Below, one piece after another: positions 9,985-19,230 of a DNA stretch of 58,147 nt. Numbering within the stretch: the stretch's first letter is position 1; each line of letters opens with the position of its first letter. The translations under genes were made by a program, and so were the position numbers. The notes below the pieces were generated by a model, which worked only from the letters and a program-made list of their open reading frames with translations, had not been told where the DNA came from and made no database searches. Source of the DNA: Bacteroidales bacterium (GTDB taxonomy: Bacteria > Bacteroidota > Bacteroidia > Bacteroidales > Paludibacteraceae); NCBI GenBank assembly GCA_015061185.1, contig SUWZ01000016.1:1-58147 (forward strand). The letters run 5' to 3'.

Positions 9985-11817
9985 TTAAAAAGATTGCATT
10001 GTATATAATTTCGAATAGGCTCCATTTTTAGCCAACAACTCTTCGTGCCCACCTCGTTCGATAATCTCTCCATCTTTCATCACACAAATCACATCTGCAT
10101 TTTTTATTGTTGACAATCTGTGAGCAATTACAATTGAGGTCCTAGTTTTCATTAGACGCTCTAATGCCTCCTGAACCAATTTTTCAGATTCTGTATCTAA
10201 TGCAGATGTTGCCTCATCTAAAATCAAAATTGACGGATTCTTTAAAATTGCTCGAGCAATGCTTATTCTCTGACGTTGTCCTCCGGATAATCTTGACCCT
10301 CTATCTCCAATATTGGTCTGATAGCCATCCTCCATAGCCATAATAAATTCATGGGCATTTGCAACTTTTGCTGCTTCGATTACTTGCTCCAAAGTAGCGT
10401 TTTCGACTCCAAAGGTAATATTATTGAAAACGGTGTCATTAAACAATATAGCCTCTTGATTTACATTTCCCATATAAGACCTTAAATCATATAAAGCCAT
10501 ATCCTTAACATTAACTCCATCTATAGTAATCTCTCCCTTTTGTACATCATAAAACCGCGGCAACAAATCCACCATAGTTGATTTTCCTGAACCAGACTGA
10601 CCAACCAAAGCTACAATCTGCCCCTTCCCAACTGTCAGTGAGACATCTTTAAGCACCCAATCCTCTCCATATTTAAACCATACATTCTTATATTCAATTT
10701 TAGAAGAAAATGGCTTAATTTTCACTGGATTGGATACTTCTTTCAAAGGATTAACTGCATCAAGTATCATATCAATACGTTCTAATGACGCCATTCCTTT
10801 TTGAATACTATACGAAGCCTTTGATAACTCCTTAAACGGATTGATGATACTATAAAATATAACCAGATAATAGATAAATTCTGCAGCAGACAGAGAGCCT
10901 GCATCATTTAAAATCAACATACCCCCAAATATCAGCACAATAGCAATTGTCGCAGTTCCTAAAAACTCACTCATCGGATGTGCTAAAGTGTATCTACGAT
11001 TGACTTTCATAACCGTACGACGCAACGTATCATTTAGATGTCTAAAATTGCGGGTCACTGCCTTTTCTGCATTAAAAGCCTTAATAATTCTCAAACCACC
11101 TAACGTCTCTTCTATTTGAGAAAGTAATTGTCCGGACTGACTTTGAGCATCCTTTGACGTTTTTTTTAAAGATCGTCCAACTTTACCCATTAGCAAGCCG
11201 GCAAAGGGCAAAACACAAAGAACAAAAAGCGTCAACTTCCAACTGAGTAATAATAACACCCCCAAATAAACAATAATCATGATAGGATTTTTTGACAACA
11301 ACTCAATAGAACTCATGATGGAGACTTCCACTTCATTAACATCCCCTAACATTCGCGCCATTATATCCCCTTTGCGTTGTTTCCCAAAAAAGCCTAAATT
11401 CAAATCAACAACCTTATCGTATAATTGATTCCGAATATCTCTAACCAACCCAGTTCGCAACGGTATAATAAAATAACTTGCTAAATATGCTATACCAGTC
11501 TTAAAAAAGGTCAAAATAACCAAAAATGCCCCTAACAGAAAGAGTGTATTCAGCGCACCATTTGTTTCTATGTAATTCGAGACCCACCAATATGCATTAT
11601 TCTTTATGACATCCATACTCCACTCAAACGGCATATAAGTATAAGACACATTGGTTGTTTTAAAAAGTATCTCAAGAATAGGAATTATTAGTGCAAATGA
11701 GAAAAGACTAAACACTGTAGAGAGTATGTTGCACAAAATATTAAGCACAACATACCATTTATAAGGAAACACAAATCTCTTTATCAGTGTCAAGAAGTTA
11801 AATTGGGGCATTTTCAT
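9985..11817 (-). CDS. ABC exporter, fused permease and ATPase (MsbA-like)
   Basis: This 610-residue half-transporter has an N-terminal six-helix exporter domain (residues about 15-320) and a C-terminal ATPase. The ATPase motifs are intact: Walker A G-Q-S-G-S-G-K-S-T at 406-414, signature L-S-G-G-Q at 510-514, Walker B I-L-I-L-D-E ending at 535, and the switch histidine at 566. It should work as an inner-membrane homodimer exporting a hydrophobic substrate. The lipid A flippase MsbA is the closest well-known type, but substrate cannot be read from sequence and multidrug exporters look the same. It starts three bases after the purB stop, so the two are co-transcribed. Confidence 0.88.
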   Translation of the reverse strand: MKMPQFNFLTLIKRFVFPYKWYVVLNILCNILSTVFSLFSFALIIPILEILFKTTNVSYTYMPFEWSMDVIKNNAYWWVSNYIETNGALNTLFLLGAFLVILTFFKTGIAYLASYFIIPLRTGLVRDIRNQLYDKVVDLNLGFFGKQRKGDIMARMLGDVNEVEVSIMSSIELLSKNPIMIIVYLGVLLLLSWKLTLFVLCVLPFAGLLMGKVGRSLKKTSKDAQSQSGQLLSQIEETLGGLRIIKAFNAEKAVTRNFRHLNDTLRRTVMKVNRRYTLAHPMSEFLGTATIAIVLIFGGMLILNDAGSLSAAEFIYYLVIFYSIINPFKELSKASYSIQKGMASLERIDMILDAVNPLKEVSNPVKIKPFSSKIEYKNVWFKYGEDWVLKDVSLTVGKGQIVALVGQSGSGKSTMVDLLPRFYDVQKGEITIDGVNVKDMALYDLRSYMGNVNQEAILFNDTVFNNITFGVENATLEQVIEAAKVANAHEFIMAMEDGYQTNIGDRGSRLSGGQRQRISIARAILKNPSILILDEATSALDTESEKLVQEALERLMKTRTSIVIAHRLSTIKNADVICVMKDGEIIERGGHEELLAKNGAYSKLYTMQSF

Positions 11818-11820
11818 ATC

Positions 11821-13164
11821 TTACATTCCTGTGTAGTTATGCGGAGTTATTGCCAATAACTCTGCTTTTACATCATCACTTACCTCCAAAGTAGAGATAA
11901 ACTCTTTAATCGAACTTTCTGTAATTTCAGAATTAGTTCTTGTCAATGCCTTCAAAGCTTCGTACGGATTTGGATATCCTTCTCTTCTCAATATTGTTTG
12001 AATTCCTTCTGCAACAACAGCCCAACATTTATCCAAATCTGCATACAATGCTTTCTCGTTCAGCAACAACTTACCAATTCCTTTTAATGAACTTTGCAAC
12101 GCTATTAAAATATGACCAAACGGCACCCCTACATTTCTCAAGACTGTAGAGTCTGTCAAATCTCGTTGCAATCTCGAAACCGGCAATTTGGAAGACAAAT
12201 GCTCTAATATCGCATTAGCTACACCTAAATTACCTTCGGCATTTTCAAAATCAATCGGATTAACCTTATGAGGCATCGCAGAAGAACCAACTTCCCCTGC
12301 CTTAATTTTTTGCTTAAAGTACTCCATTGATATGTATTGCCAGAAATCTCGATTCATATCAATCATAATCGTATTGATACGCTTCAATCCGTCAAAAATG
12401 GCCCCTAAATTATCGTAGTTGGAAATTTGAGTCGTCCACTCTTCTCTTTGCAAGCCTAACTTTTCACTAACAAACTTATTACCAAATTCCTTCCAATCTT
12501 TTTGAGGGAAAGCGACATGGTGCGCATTAAAGTTTCCTGTTGCTCCTCCAAACTTAGCAGAAATTGGCAATTGTTTTAACTGCGACAACTGAACTTTTAA
12601 ACGACTCACAAATACCATAATTTCCTTTCCTAATCGTGTTGGAGAAGCAGGTTGCCCATGAGTTTTTGCCAACATTGCAATATCTTTCCACTCTACAGCT
12701 TTAGTTTCCAACTCTGCAATTAAGTTTTCCAATAAGGGATAATAACTTTTTTCCAAAGCATCCTTAATGGAATAAGGTATCGACGTATTATTAATATCCT
12801 GTGAGGTCAATCCAAAATGGATATACTCCTTATACTTTTGCAAAGACAACGCATCAAATTTTTCTTTTATGAAGTATTCAACGGCTTTTACATCGTGGTT
12901 GGTCACTTTTTCGATTTCCTTAATCTTTTGAGCATCATCTACTGAAAATTCTTGATAAATCTTTTGTAACTGCAAAAAAACAGTTTTATCGATGTCTGAT
13001 AATGCAGGAAGTGGAACTTCACAAAGTGCAATAAAATATTCAATTTCAACCAAAACTCTGTAACGAATCAAGGCAAACTCAGAAAAGTACTCTGATAATT
13101 CTTCTGTTTTACTCCTATATCGTCCATCAATAGGAGAAATAGCCGTCAATGCATTCAATTCCAT
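11821..13164 (-). CDS. purB: Adenylosuccinate lyase
   Basis: This 447-residue enzyme of the fumarase/aspartase superfamily cleaves SAICAR and adenylosuccinate, releasing fumarate, in purine synthesis. The N-terminus (M-E-L-N-A-L-T-A-I-S-P-I-D-G-R-Y) matches gammaproteobacterial PurB, which fixes the start. Motifs include T-S-Q-D at 120-123, T-H-G-Q-P-A-S-P-T at 168-176, and the signature loop S-S-A-M-P-H-K-V-N-P at 294-303 with the catalytic serine region. Length is normal. It is the first gene of a two-gene unit with the downstream ABC exporter. A -7 element, TACCTTTG, lies at 13209-13202. Confidence 0.97.
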   Translation of the reverse strand: MELNALTAISPIDGRYRSKTEELSEYFSEFALIRYRVLVEIEYFIALCEVPLPALSDIDKTVFLQLQKIYQEFSVDDAQKIKEIEKVTNHDVKAVEYFIKEKFDALSLQKYKEYIHFGLTSQDINNTSIPYSIKDALEKSYYPLLENLIAELETKAVEWKDIAMLAKTHGQPASPTRLGKEIMVFVSRLKVQLSQLKQLPISAKFGGATGNFNAHHVAFPQKDWKEFGNKFVSEKLGLQREEWTTQISNYDNLGAIFDGLKRINTIMIDMNRDFWQYISMEYFKQKIKAGEVGSSAMPHKVNPIDFENAEGNLGVANAILEHLSSKLPVSRLQRDLTDSTVLRNVGVPFGHILIALQSSLKGIGKLLLNEKALYADLDKCWAVVAEGIQTILRREGYPNPYEALKALTRTNSEITESSIKEFISTLEVSDDVKAELLAITPHNYTGM

Positions 13165-13201
13165 ACTATATCAAAATTTATATTTCTTATTTTGTACCTT
13201 G

Positions 13202-13209
13202 CAAAGGTA
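13202..13209 (-). promoter_or_regulatory. -7 promoter element for purB
   Basis: The minus strand reads TACCTTTG (13209 to 13202), an exact TAnnTTTG match 37 bases upstream of the purB start codon. No clear TTG is found at the expected upstream spacing. Confidence 0.55.
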
Positions 13210-13273
13210 AGAAACTGTTTTTAATTTTTTTACTCTCAACGAAATTTTTATCGTTTATATATCAAAAGTCAAA

Positions 13274-14659
13274 CTATTCTTGACTCTTTTTCCACTTTTC
13301 AATGGATTCTTCAAACTCTTTTACTCTTTTCTCCCTTTTGTTAGCTCTGAACCAATCTGAGACCTCAATTCTTTGAGGAATATCTACCCCTAAATCTTTC
13401 ATTACTAATTTTCCGGAGTCGTCTTTTATTAAAACAACTTTGTCATACAACTCATGGGATGACGTATAAGTATTCATGACAATAGAATCAAAACTAACCT
13501 CAAATTTCTGATAATATCTATCCGCTGTCCCCCACTTGGCAACATCTCCATAAAACTTCATCGGATAATCTTTTTGAGAAGAGTAAGTTACTAAATAAAG
13601 GGGCTCTTTTAACTCATTTGTTATTGTCGAAGAAGATCTGGCATAAACATGTTCATGCCCTTGTAACACTACATCAACATTATAATCTTCTAAAACATCC
13701 TCAAAAAAAAGTCTTACCATCAAACCATTAAAAAAGCCTTTGACAGAGTGTACAGGATGGTGTAACACCACTACTTTCCATTTTTTATCAGATTTTCTCA
13801 ACTCATTTTTCAACCAAGTTCTTTGAGCAAAATAATTCCAAAAATCACGATTAGAATCTAAAAAAAAGAATTGTGCGTCTCCTCTTGAAAATGTGTATAA
13901 CGAGTTATCAAGGACTCCAAATTCTTTCAACCGAAGAGTATCCTGAAAGAAATAGGGAAACACCAATGGGAACCTTCCCTCCAAACGTCGTGTAACACCT
14001 TTCAAGTATTCATGGTTCCCTGGCACAGAAAGTATTGGACACGTAGCTGACAATGTATCAAAAGAACGAAAAACCTCAGCCCAATATTTATCCATAGGAC
14101 GCTCGATTAAATCTCCAGCAAAAAGTACAAATGCACGATCTCTATTCTTCAGCATGGCTTGGTGAAAAAGAGAATCAAAAGAGCCATTCAACTCATCTTG
14201 CACATCACCAAAAAAAAGAAATGAAAATAAACTATCGCTCTTAGGCATTGAAAACTCAAACCACTGAGTTGTATCAATTCCGGAACAAATTCGATATTTA
14301 TAATCCCCCCCTTCATTCAACTCTGTCATATTTGCTCGATAAAAAGTTGATTTTCCAGAACGAGATTCAAATGTTACTGCGTTTGCCTTTGCAACATATA
14401 GTATATCATAGTGACTATGGGACACATCTGCATATTCAACACAAGCACTTTGGATGATTGAATCATGTTGCCAAGTGATAGTTCTATGATTTGGCAATTC
14501 ACCGTTAGTCATCAATATTCTTGATGGTGATTGCATTACCGAATACGAGGGTTCAGGAGGATTTCCAAACCAAACATCCCATCTAGAAACTACCCAAATA
14601 GTTAGCGCAAACAACACCAAGAGCACTACACCCCTCTTTATAACTACTATTCTATTCAT
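13274..14659 (-). CDS. Membrane-anchored or exported metallophosphoesterase (purple acid phosphatase-like)
   Basis: This 461-residue protein has a hydrophobic N-terminal segment (residues about 9-24, an anchor or signal peptide). A fibronectin-like purple-acid-phosphatase N-terminal domain follows (about 40-140), then a calcineurin-like phosphoesterase domain. Metal-site motifs are G-D-V-Q-D at 151-155, G-D-L at 182-184, G-N-H-E at 214-217, H-H-P-V-H at 300-304 and G-H-E-H-V-Y at 334-339. It probably hydrolyses phosphate esters outside the inner membrane; the substrate is unknown. It lies 12 bases after the speA stop on the same strand, so the two are likely co-transcribed, with no obvious functional link. 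Confidence 0.87.
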   Translation of the reverse strand: MNRIVVIKRGVVLLVLFALTIWVVSRWDVWFGNPPEPSYSVMQSPSRILMTNGELPNHRTITWQHDSIIQSACVEYADVSHSHYDILYVAKANAVTFESRSGKSTFYRANMTELNEGGDYKYRICSGIDTTQWFEFSMPKSDSLFSFLFFGDVQDELNGSFDSLFHQAMLKNRDRAFVLFAGDLIERPMDKYWAEVFRSFDTLSATCPILSVPGNHEYLKGVTRRLEGRFPLVFPYFFQDTLRLKEFGVLDNSLYTFSRGDAQFFFLDSNRDFWNYFAQRTWLKNELRKSDKKWKVVVLHHPVHSVKGFFNGLMVRLFFEDVLEDYNVDVVLQGHEHVYARSSSTITNELKEPLYLVTYSSQKDYPMKFYGDVAKWGTADRYYQKFEVSFDSIVMNTYTSSHELYDKVVLIKDDSGKLVMKDLGVDIPQRIEVSDWFRANKREKRVKEFEESIEKWKKSQE

Positions 14660-14671
14660 TCAACATTATAA

Positions 14672-16063
14672 TTAATAACCTAAAATCTTCAACATAGATT
14701 TAAAACTTTGTTCCTTTGCAAATAACTTAGTTGTATATTCTCCATTCTCATCCTGATCAATTACAACTAACTTAGGAGCAGGTAACAAACAATGCTTAAT
14801 ACCACCATAACCACTCAAAGCTTCTTGATAGGCACCCATGTGAAAAAATCCAATAAATTGCTCTCGTTCCGGCTGTATCTTAGGCAAGAAAATCGCATTA
14901 GAGTGGACTTCAGCATTGTAAAAATCTTCACTATCACAAGTTAAACCTCCTAAATGAACTCGTTCATACTCAGAATCCCAATTATTGATTGCCAAAAATG
15001 GGAAGCGTTGATTTATTGCCCAAGTATCCGGCATTGTCGTTATAAAAGAGCTATCAATCATATTCCATAACTCTCTATCATTTTGCTGTTTTTGATTAAC
15101 AATTGAATAGAGCATAGCACCACTTTCACCAACTGTATAAGATCCAAACTCAGTGAAAATATGGGGTTCAGGAACTCCATGTAAAGAACATGTGTTTTTT
15201 ATCTGAGCAACAATTTCTTCAGCCATATATTCATAATCGTAAGTAAAATCCAGATGAGCCTGAATTGGGAATCCGCCTCCTATATTTAAACTATCTAAAT
15301 CCGGACAAATCTTACGCAACTCACAATACATGTTAATTCCTTTGTTCAATTCATTCCAATAGTAGGAAGTATCTTTTATACCTGTATTGATAAAGAAATG
15401 TAACATTTTCAACTTAACTTGCTTATTGTTTTTTATTTTATCGTTATAATAAGGTATAATATCTTTGTATCTAATACCCAATCTTGATGTATAAAAATCA
15501 AACTTAGGTTCCTCCTCAGCAGCTATTCTAATTCCAACAGAAAACTTCTTATCAAAATCTTTCTGCAATAAATCTAACTCAAATTTATTATCAAGCACCG
15601 GTATTACATTTTCAAATCCAAGTGTAATTAAATGTTGAATATTCTCGATATATTGAGGTATTTTAAATCCATTACATATCACAAAACGCTTAGGATCTAA
15701 ATTACCAGACTCATACAAGCACTCTAACAAATTTATATCAAAAGCAGACGAAGTCTCAACATTAACACCTTGTTTCAAAACCTCTTCCATTACAAAAGAG
15801 AAATGAGAACTTTTAGTACAATAACAATAGTTATAGTCTGCCTGATAATCAACTTTTGCCATTGCAACATTGAAGAGTCTCCTTGCTCTTTGAATATTCA
15901 TTGATATTTTCGGTAAATATGCGATGCGCAAAGGGGTACCATACTGCTTTATTACATCCATTAAAGGAACACCGTACCAATAAAGTTCATTATCCTTCAC
16001 ACTAAACTCGTCATTTGGGAACTCAAACGACTGTTCTATTAAATCCACATACTTATTCTTCAT
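14672..16063 (-). CDS. speA: Biosynthetic arginine decarboxylase, Bacteroidota type
   Basis: This 463-residue fold-type III PLP enzyme of the alanine racemase/ornithine decarboxylase superfamily makes agmatine from arginine, the first step of polyamine synthesis in this phylum. The N-terminal barrel carries the PLP lysine in Y-C-T-K-S-S (K84). Later motifs are N-I-G-G-G-F-P-I, the phosphate loop, and G-L-T-C-D-S-E-D, which supplies the partner-subunit active-site cysteine and aspartate. Length and N-terminus agree with the roughly 465-residue Bacteroidota enzymes and not with the 630-residue E. coli SpeA. A carboxynorspermidine decarboxylase role is a less likely alternative. A metallophosphoesterase gene follows 12 bases downstream. 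Confidence 0.87.
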   Translation of the reverse strand: MKNKYVDLIEQSFEFPNDEFSVKDNELYWYGVPLMDVIKQYGTPLRIAYLPKISMNIQRARRLFNVAMAKVDYQADYNYCYCTKSSHFSFVMEEVLKQGVNVETSSAFDINLLECLYESGNLDPKRFVICNGFKIPQYIENIQHLITLGFENVIPVLDNKFELDLLQKDFDKKFSVGIRIAAEEEPKFDFYTSRLGIRYKDIIPYYNDKIKNNKQVKLKMLHFFINTGIKDTSYYWNELNKGINMYCELRKICPDLDSLNIGGGFPIQAHLDFTYDYEYMAEEIVAQIKNTCSLHGVPEPHIFTEFGSYTVGESGAMLYSIVNQKQQNDRELWNMIDSSFITTMPDTWAINQRFPFLAINNWDSEYERVHLGGLTCDSEDFYNAEVHSNAIFLPKIQPEREQFIGFFHMGAYQEALSGYGGIKHCLLPAPKLVVIDQDENGEYTTKLFAKEQSFKSMLKILGY

Positions 16064-16135
16064 TTCACTACTTAATAATTTTAGGGTTTAAACAAATAAA
16101 TAGCAACAAAATAATTTAATATACGATAAAAACAC

Positions 16136-16189
16136 CAATCCGATTCACTTACATTAGAAATTATATTCCAATCTAAGTGAATCGGATTG
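16136..16189 (-). terminator. Strong stem-loop terminator after fabG
   Basis: Perfect 16-base inverted arms at 16136-16151 and 16174-16189 enclose a 22-base loop. On the minus strand the stem is followed by GTGTTTTTATC, a short T tract. It lies about 60 bases beyond the fabG stop and before the speA start, so it most likely ends the fabG transcript. Confidence 0.75.
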
Positions 16190-16250
16190 CAAATCTAAGG
16201 ATAATTTTTATTAAAAAAAATTATTTCATTAAAAGTTGTAACACTATAAA

Positions 16251-16997
16251 TTACATATTCATACCACCACAACAATGAATAACTTGACCAGAAACATAAG
16301 AAGACATATCAGATGCTAAGAAAAGCGCTACATTGGCAACATCTTCCGGAGTTCCTCCTCTTCTCAAAGGAATTGTTTTCGCCCACTCATTACGAACCTC
16401 CTCTGATAATTGCGCAGTCATCTCCGTGATAATAAAACCAGGTGCAATGCAATTGGCACGAATTCCTCTGGAGCCAAATTCTTTTGCCGTTGATTTCGCC
16501 AAACCAATCATTCCTGCTTTAGATGCAGAGTAATTACATTGTCCTGCATTCCCTGAAACACCAACAACCGAACTCATATTAATAATGCTTCCTCCTCTTT
16601 GACGCATCATAATAGGAGCACAAGCATGAATAAAATTAAATGCAGATTTCAAATTAACTGTTAAAACAGCATCCCATTGTTGCTCAGTCATACGCAACAT
16701 CAATCCATCTTTGGTTATTCCTGCATTATTTACCAAAATATCAATACTTCCAAACTCTTTGTGGATTTCTTCTACCACTTTATGCGTTTCATCAAAGTTG
16801 GCAGCGTTGGATGCATAGCCTTTTGCTTTTACTCCCAATGCTAAAATTTCTGATTCTGTTGCTTGCGCATTTTCATCAATATTCAAGTCTGTAAAAGCTA
16901 TATTAGCTCCCTCACTTGCCAATTTCAATGCAATGGCTTTTCCAATTCCTCTTGCTGCTCCTGTAATTAAAGCTGTTTTCCCGTCTAATAATCCCAT
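16251..16997 (-). CDS. fabG: 3-oxoacyl-[acyl-carrier-protein] reductase
   Basis: This 248-residue short-chain dehydrogenase performs the NADPH-dependent keto reduction of fatty acid elongation. It has the cofactor loop T-G-A-A-R-G-I-G (12-19), N-N-A-G-I-T-K-D-G-L of true FabG proteins, the catalytic serine in N-M-S-S-V-V-G, and Y-S-A-S-K-A-G with the Tyr-Lys pair. The C-terminus ends S-G-Q-V-I-H-C-C-G-G-M-N-M, typical of FabG. Length is standard. It appears monocistronic: a TATCTTTG element lies about 128 bases upstream (17132-17125), and a strong stem-loop follows the stop. Confidence 0.93.
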   Translation of the reverse strand: MGLLDGKTALITGAARGIGKAIALKLASEGANIAFTDLNIDENAQATESEILALGVKAKGYASNAANFDETHKVVEEIHKEFGSIDILVNNAGITKDGLMLRMTEQQWDAVLTVNLKSAFNFIHACAPIMMRQRGGSIINMSSVVGVSGNAGQCNYSASKAGMIGLAKSTAKEFGSRGIRANCIAPGFIITEMTAQLSEEVRNEWAKTIPLRRGGTPEDVANVALFLASDMSSYVSGQVIHCCGGMNM

Positions 16998-17124
16998 AGT
17001 ATAAACGTTTTTAATAAGGGCATAAACCCTGATTTAAGTTAAACAATTATTTAGGTCTCTACAATTATTTGCTCGATTTTGCATCTCTACAAAACAATTC
17101 TTAGAATACACCTCATTTCGCCGA

Positions 17125-17132
17125 CAAAGATA
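17125..17132 (-). promoter_or_regulatory. -7 promoter element for fabG
   Basis: The minus strand reads TATCTTTG (17132 to 17125), an exact match to the Bacteroidota -7 consensus. It would give a leader of about 120 bases before the fabG start at 16997. No convincing -33 TTG is seen. Confidence 0.5.
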
Positions 17133-17270
17133 GACATTAATTTTGGTTTAAGGAACAGTTGTTGATTACTTCTAACAAGAACTTTCTTTAAAACAATACA
17201 AATCGCAACTAATAGACTTTGGTTATATTTGCTTCCAACTTGTCCGATTCTCCTAATCTCCAATATAATT

Positions 17271-17972
17271 TTATTTTCGCGAAATAAAACTATTTGCTTT
17301 AACCCAATCGGACTTCCTATCTACATCAAAAATCTTCTTCATTGGATACATTTGTATATCTAATCCACTGTTTATCAATAATTTCTGAAAATCTCTCATT
17401 CTATTTATACCTATTTTCCTTGCAACATGGATATATTTAGAAATATTCCTTGTAAACCCATAAATTCCACCCGAAATATATCGAAAGGATTCATCGCTCT
17501 TTTGATCGGAAATTTCAATAATTTTCCAATTTAAATCACTTTTTATATAAAGAGGAGAATCGTCATCTACATAATCTGTTACAGGAAAAAGTCCACCTGA
17601 AGTTGTAGATTTTAAACATTTAACATATTCGGCAAATTCTGCCTCGTCAAATATTGTATCAACAGTAGTAATACAAAACGGGCAAGACAATATTGTAGAA
17701 GACAAACAACTTAAACTATCAAATGAACCTTGTGTACTCTTAGTAATCAACTTAATTGGAACTGAATAATCTCTATTATCCCAATAATTTTGCAACTCGC
17801 TCATCTCTTCATTAATAATAATCGATATGCTTGTTGCTCCATTATCCATAAATATACGGATTAATCTATCAATCATTGTTTCATTTCCAAGATTAACCAA
17901 TGGTTTAGGCAACAGAATGCCATCAGCTTTTAAACGGGACCCTTCTCCTGCCGCAATTATTCCAAAATGCAT
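17271..17972 (-). CDS. Sugar-phosphate nucleotidyltransferase family protein
   Basis: This 233-residue protein starts with the NTP-binding signature of nucleotide-sugar pyrophosphorylases: A-A-G-E-G-S-R-L at 7-14 and L-P-K-P-L at 21-25. A Rossmann-like fold follows, with T-T-V-D-T near residue 103 as the likely metal aspartate. It should join a nucleotide to a sugar-1-phosphate or a related metabolite. There is no C-terminal left-handed helix domain and the protein is short, so substrate class (hexose, heptose, choline-type) is open. The gene stands alone. A perfect 8-base inverted repeat (17985-17992 and 17999-18006) lies just upstream of the start codon and could be an operator or leader hairpin. 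Confidence 0.8.
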   Translation of the reverse strand: MHFGIIAAGEGSRLKADGILLPKPLVNLGNETMIDRLIRIFMDNGATSISIIINEEMSELQNYWDNRDYSVPIKLITKSTQGSFDSLSCLSSTILSCPFCITTVDTIFDEAEFAEYVKCLKSTTSGGLFPVTDYVDDDSPLYIKSDLNWKIIEISDQKSDESFRYISGGIYGFTRNISKYIHVARKIGINRMRDFQKLLINSGLDIQMYPMKKIFDVDRKSDWVKANSFISRK

Positions 17973-17984
17973 AAAACAACTATT

Positions 17985-18006
17985 TTCTTATTGTAACAAA
18001 TAAGAA
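17985..18006. promoter_or_regulatory. Inverted repeat upstream of the nucleotidyltransferase gene
   Basis: Arms TTCTTATT (17985-17992) and AATAAGAA (17999-18006) flank GTAACA, 13 bases before the start codon at 17972. It could be an operator or a 5' leader hairpin. A short AT-rich palindrome may also arise by chance. Confidence 0.3.
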
Positions 18007-18141
18007 TCCAGATTGTTTCACTATAAAATTTGAACTTTTAATAAATTATGACTTACACTCAATTAATCCACTTATTATCACCTAAATTACAAACCTACAT
18101 CACATCAACAGAAAGTAAAAGCCAAATAAAATAGCTTAACC

Positions 18142-18861
18142 CTATTCGAAATTGAATGACAACACAATTAATCGAGAAGTTAACTTAGAAATTGCATGAG
18201 TGTATTTCATATCAGAGATATCGGCTATTTCCGGACGGTCACGTTCCAATACATCCCCTAAGCCGAAATAAAATTTCAATTCAGGACATAATTTAAAATA
18301 GGGTAAGTAAAAATCTATTCCAACCCCAAACTCAACACCATAATCTACTTGTTTTAACATAATTGAATTTTCACTATCTCTACCCATATCTACCGTCATT
18401 GCAGCACCGGCAAGCATATAGGGGCGATAATTATGCTTACGTTGACCTCGGATTTTAAAAGATAGAGGAAACTCCATTATATTAGATTGAACGGTGATTG
18501 CACCATCTTCACACTCCACTCCTTCGGAATCACGAAAAACTAAATTTCTCTGATTAAAAAGTAAAATAGGCGTAAACCGCATATTCAACCAACTAAAAAT
18601 ACGCAAATCAGAAATTATACCTACAGAAAACCCCGGCATAAGTCGCGTATCTTCTCCAAACCACACTTTACCATCTTCATCAACAACACTAGAATGCATT
18701 GGATTAAAATCCATCATATTTAACCCCAAAATAAACCCAAAGTGATAGAGTTTATTATCAACACTGACCAAATTATTCACTTGTCCATGGGCATGTTGTG
18801 CCCTTAATGGCATTTCTACCAATGACAATAAAACTAATATGCAAAAAACTATCTTTTTCAA
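18142..18861 (-). CDS. porT: Type IX secretion system outer-membrane protein PorT
   Basis: This 239-residue protein has a signal peptide ending near L-R-A-Q (residues 18-21). It shows the PorT/SprT hallmarks: H-F-G-F-I-L-G-L-N-M-M-D-F at the start of the mature barrel, and L-T-S-R-L-I-V-L-S-F-N-F-E at the C-terminus. The strand-turn pattern and length fit an eight-stranded outer-membrane barrel (OMP_b-brl_2). PorT is a core component needed for T9SS secretion. Its neighbours here are not other T9SS structural genes. A TACTTTTG -7 element lies at 18949-18942, about 80 bases upstream. Confidence 0.85.
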   Translation of the reverse strand: MKKIVFCILVLLSLVEMPLRAQHAHGQVNNLVSVDNKLYHFGFILGLNMMDFNPMHSSVVDEDGKVWFGEDTRLMPGFSVGIISDLRIFSWLNMRFTPILLFNQRNLVFRDSEGVECEDGAITVQSNIMEFPLSFKIRGQRKHNYRPYMLAGAAMTVDMGRDSENSIMLKQVDYGVEFGVGIDFYLPYFKLCPELKFYFGLGDVLERDRPEIADISDMKYTHAISKLTSRLIVLSFNFE

Positions 18862-18941
18862 TTCTTCCTAAATAATCTTCTATGTACAAGACATAGGTTT
18901 ATTAGACGATTAGCCTCTAAATTATCTCCTCAACAATTCAT

Positions 18942-18949
18942 CAAAAGTA
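18942..18949 (-). promoter_or_regulatory. -7 promoter element for porT
   Basis: The minus strand reads TACTTTTG (18949 to 18942), an exact TAnnTTTG match about 80 bases upstream of the porT start. A TTG at the normal spacing is not apparent because a hairpin occupies that stretch. Confidence 0.5.
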
Positions 18950-18970
18950 AAAACGAAAAAACTCGTTTTT
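18949..18970 (-). terminator. Stem-loop terminator overlapping the porT promoter element
   Basis: Arms AAAAACGA (18949-18956) and TCGTTTTT (18963-18970) enclose a 6-base loop; both strands carry T-rich flanks. On the minus strand it lies about 260 bases beyond the beta-barrel gene stop. Its last base is shared with the TACTTTTG element assigned to porT (18949-18942). Confidence 0.5.
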
Positions 18971-19190
18971 TATTTTCTTTATAAAGACTTTTTTATATAT
19001 TCCAACTATTTGAGTATCTCCATAAATTTCAATTATATATGGGGTAGTACTATAAATTAACAATTAAAATAAAGTATAAATCGGGGAAAGACAACACTTT
19101 CTGTACTTTTTGATTAATTTTGGCAACTTACTATTTATCAACTTATCATAGTACTTTAATTGAACCATTCCTTCGCTCTGCAATCTATAT

Positions 19191-19227
19191 GAAATAAATT
19201 CAAAAATTACGAAAATGATTTATAGAA
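19191..19227. repeat. Dispersed palindromic intergenic repeat, copy B
   Basis: ATAAATTCA (19194-19202) and a one-base-shorter partner TGATTTAT (19216-19223), followed by AGAACTC. It ends four bases from the stop of the minus-strand beta-barrel gene, the same position as copy A relative to its gene. Confidence 0.5.
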
Positions 19228-19230
19228 CTC

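Larger units (their letters stand above)
18862..19230. other. Intergenic region with terminator, porT promoter element and repeat copy B
   Basis: No coding frame stands out. It holds the porT -7 element (18942-18949), an overlapping stem-loop (18949-18970), and copy B of the dispersed palindromic repeat (19191-19227), which abuts the stop of the next minus-strand gene. Confidence 0.5.

Noticed and set aside
11940-12149. Plus-strand frame inside purB
   Set aside because: Antisense shadow of a well-conserved enzyme gene.
17227-17234. TATATTTG element on the plus strand
   Set aside because: No plus-strand gene follows; the motif occurs often by chance in AT-rich DNA and has no -33 partner.
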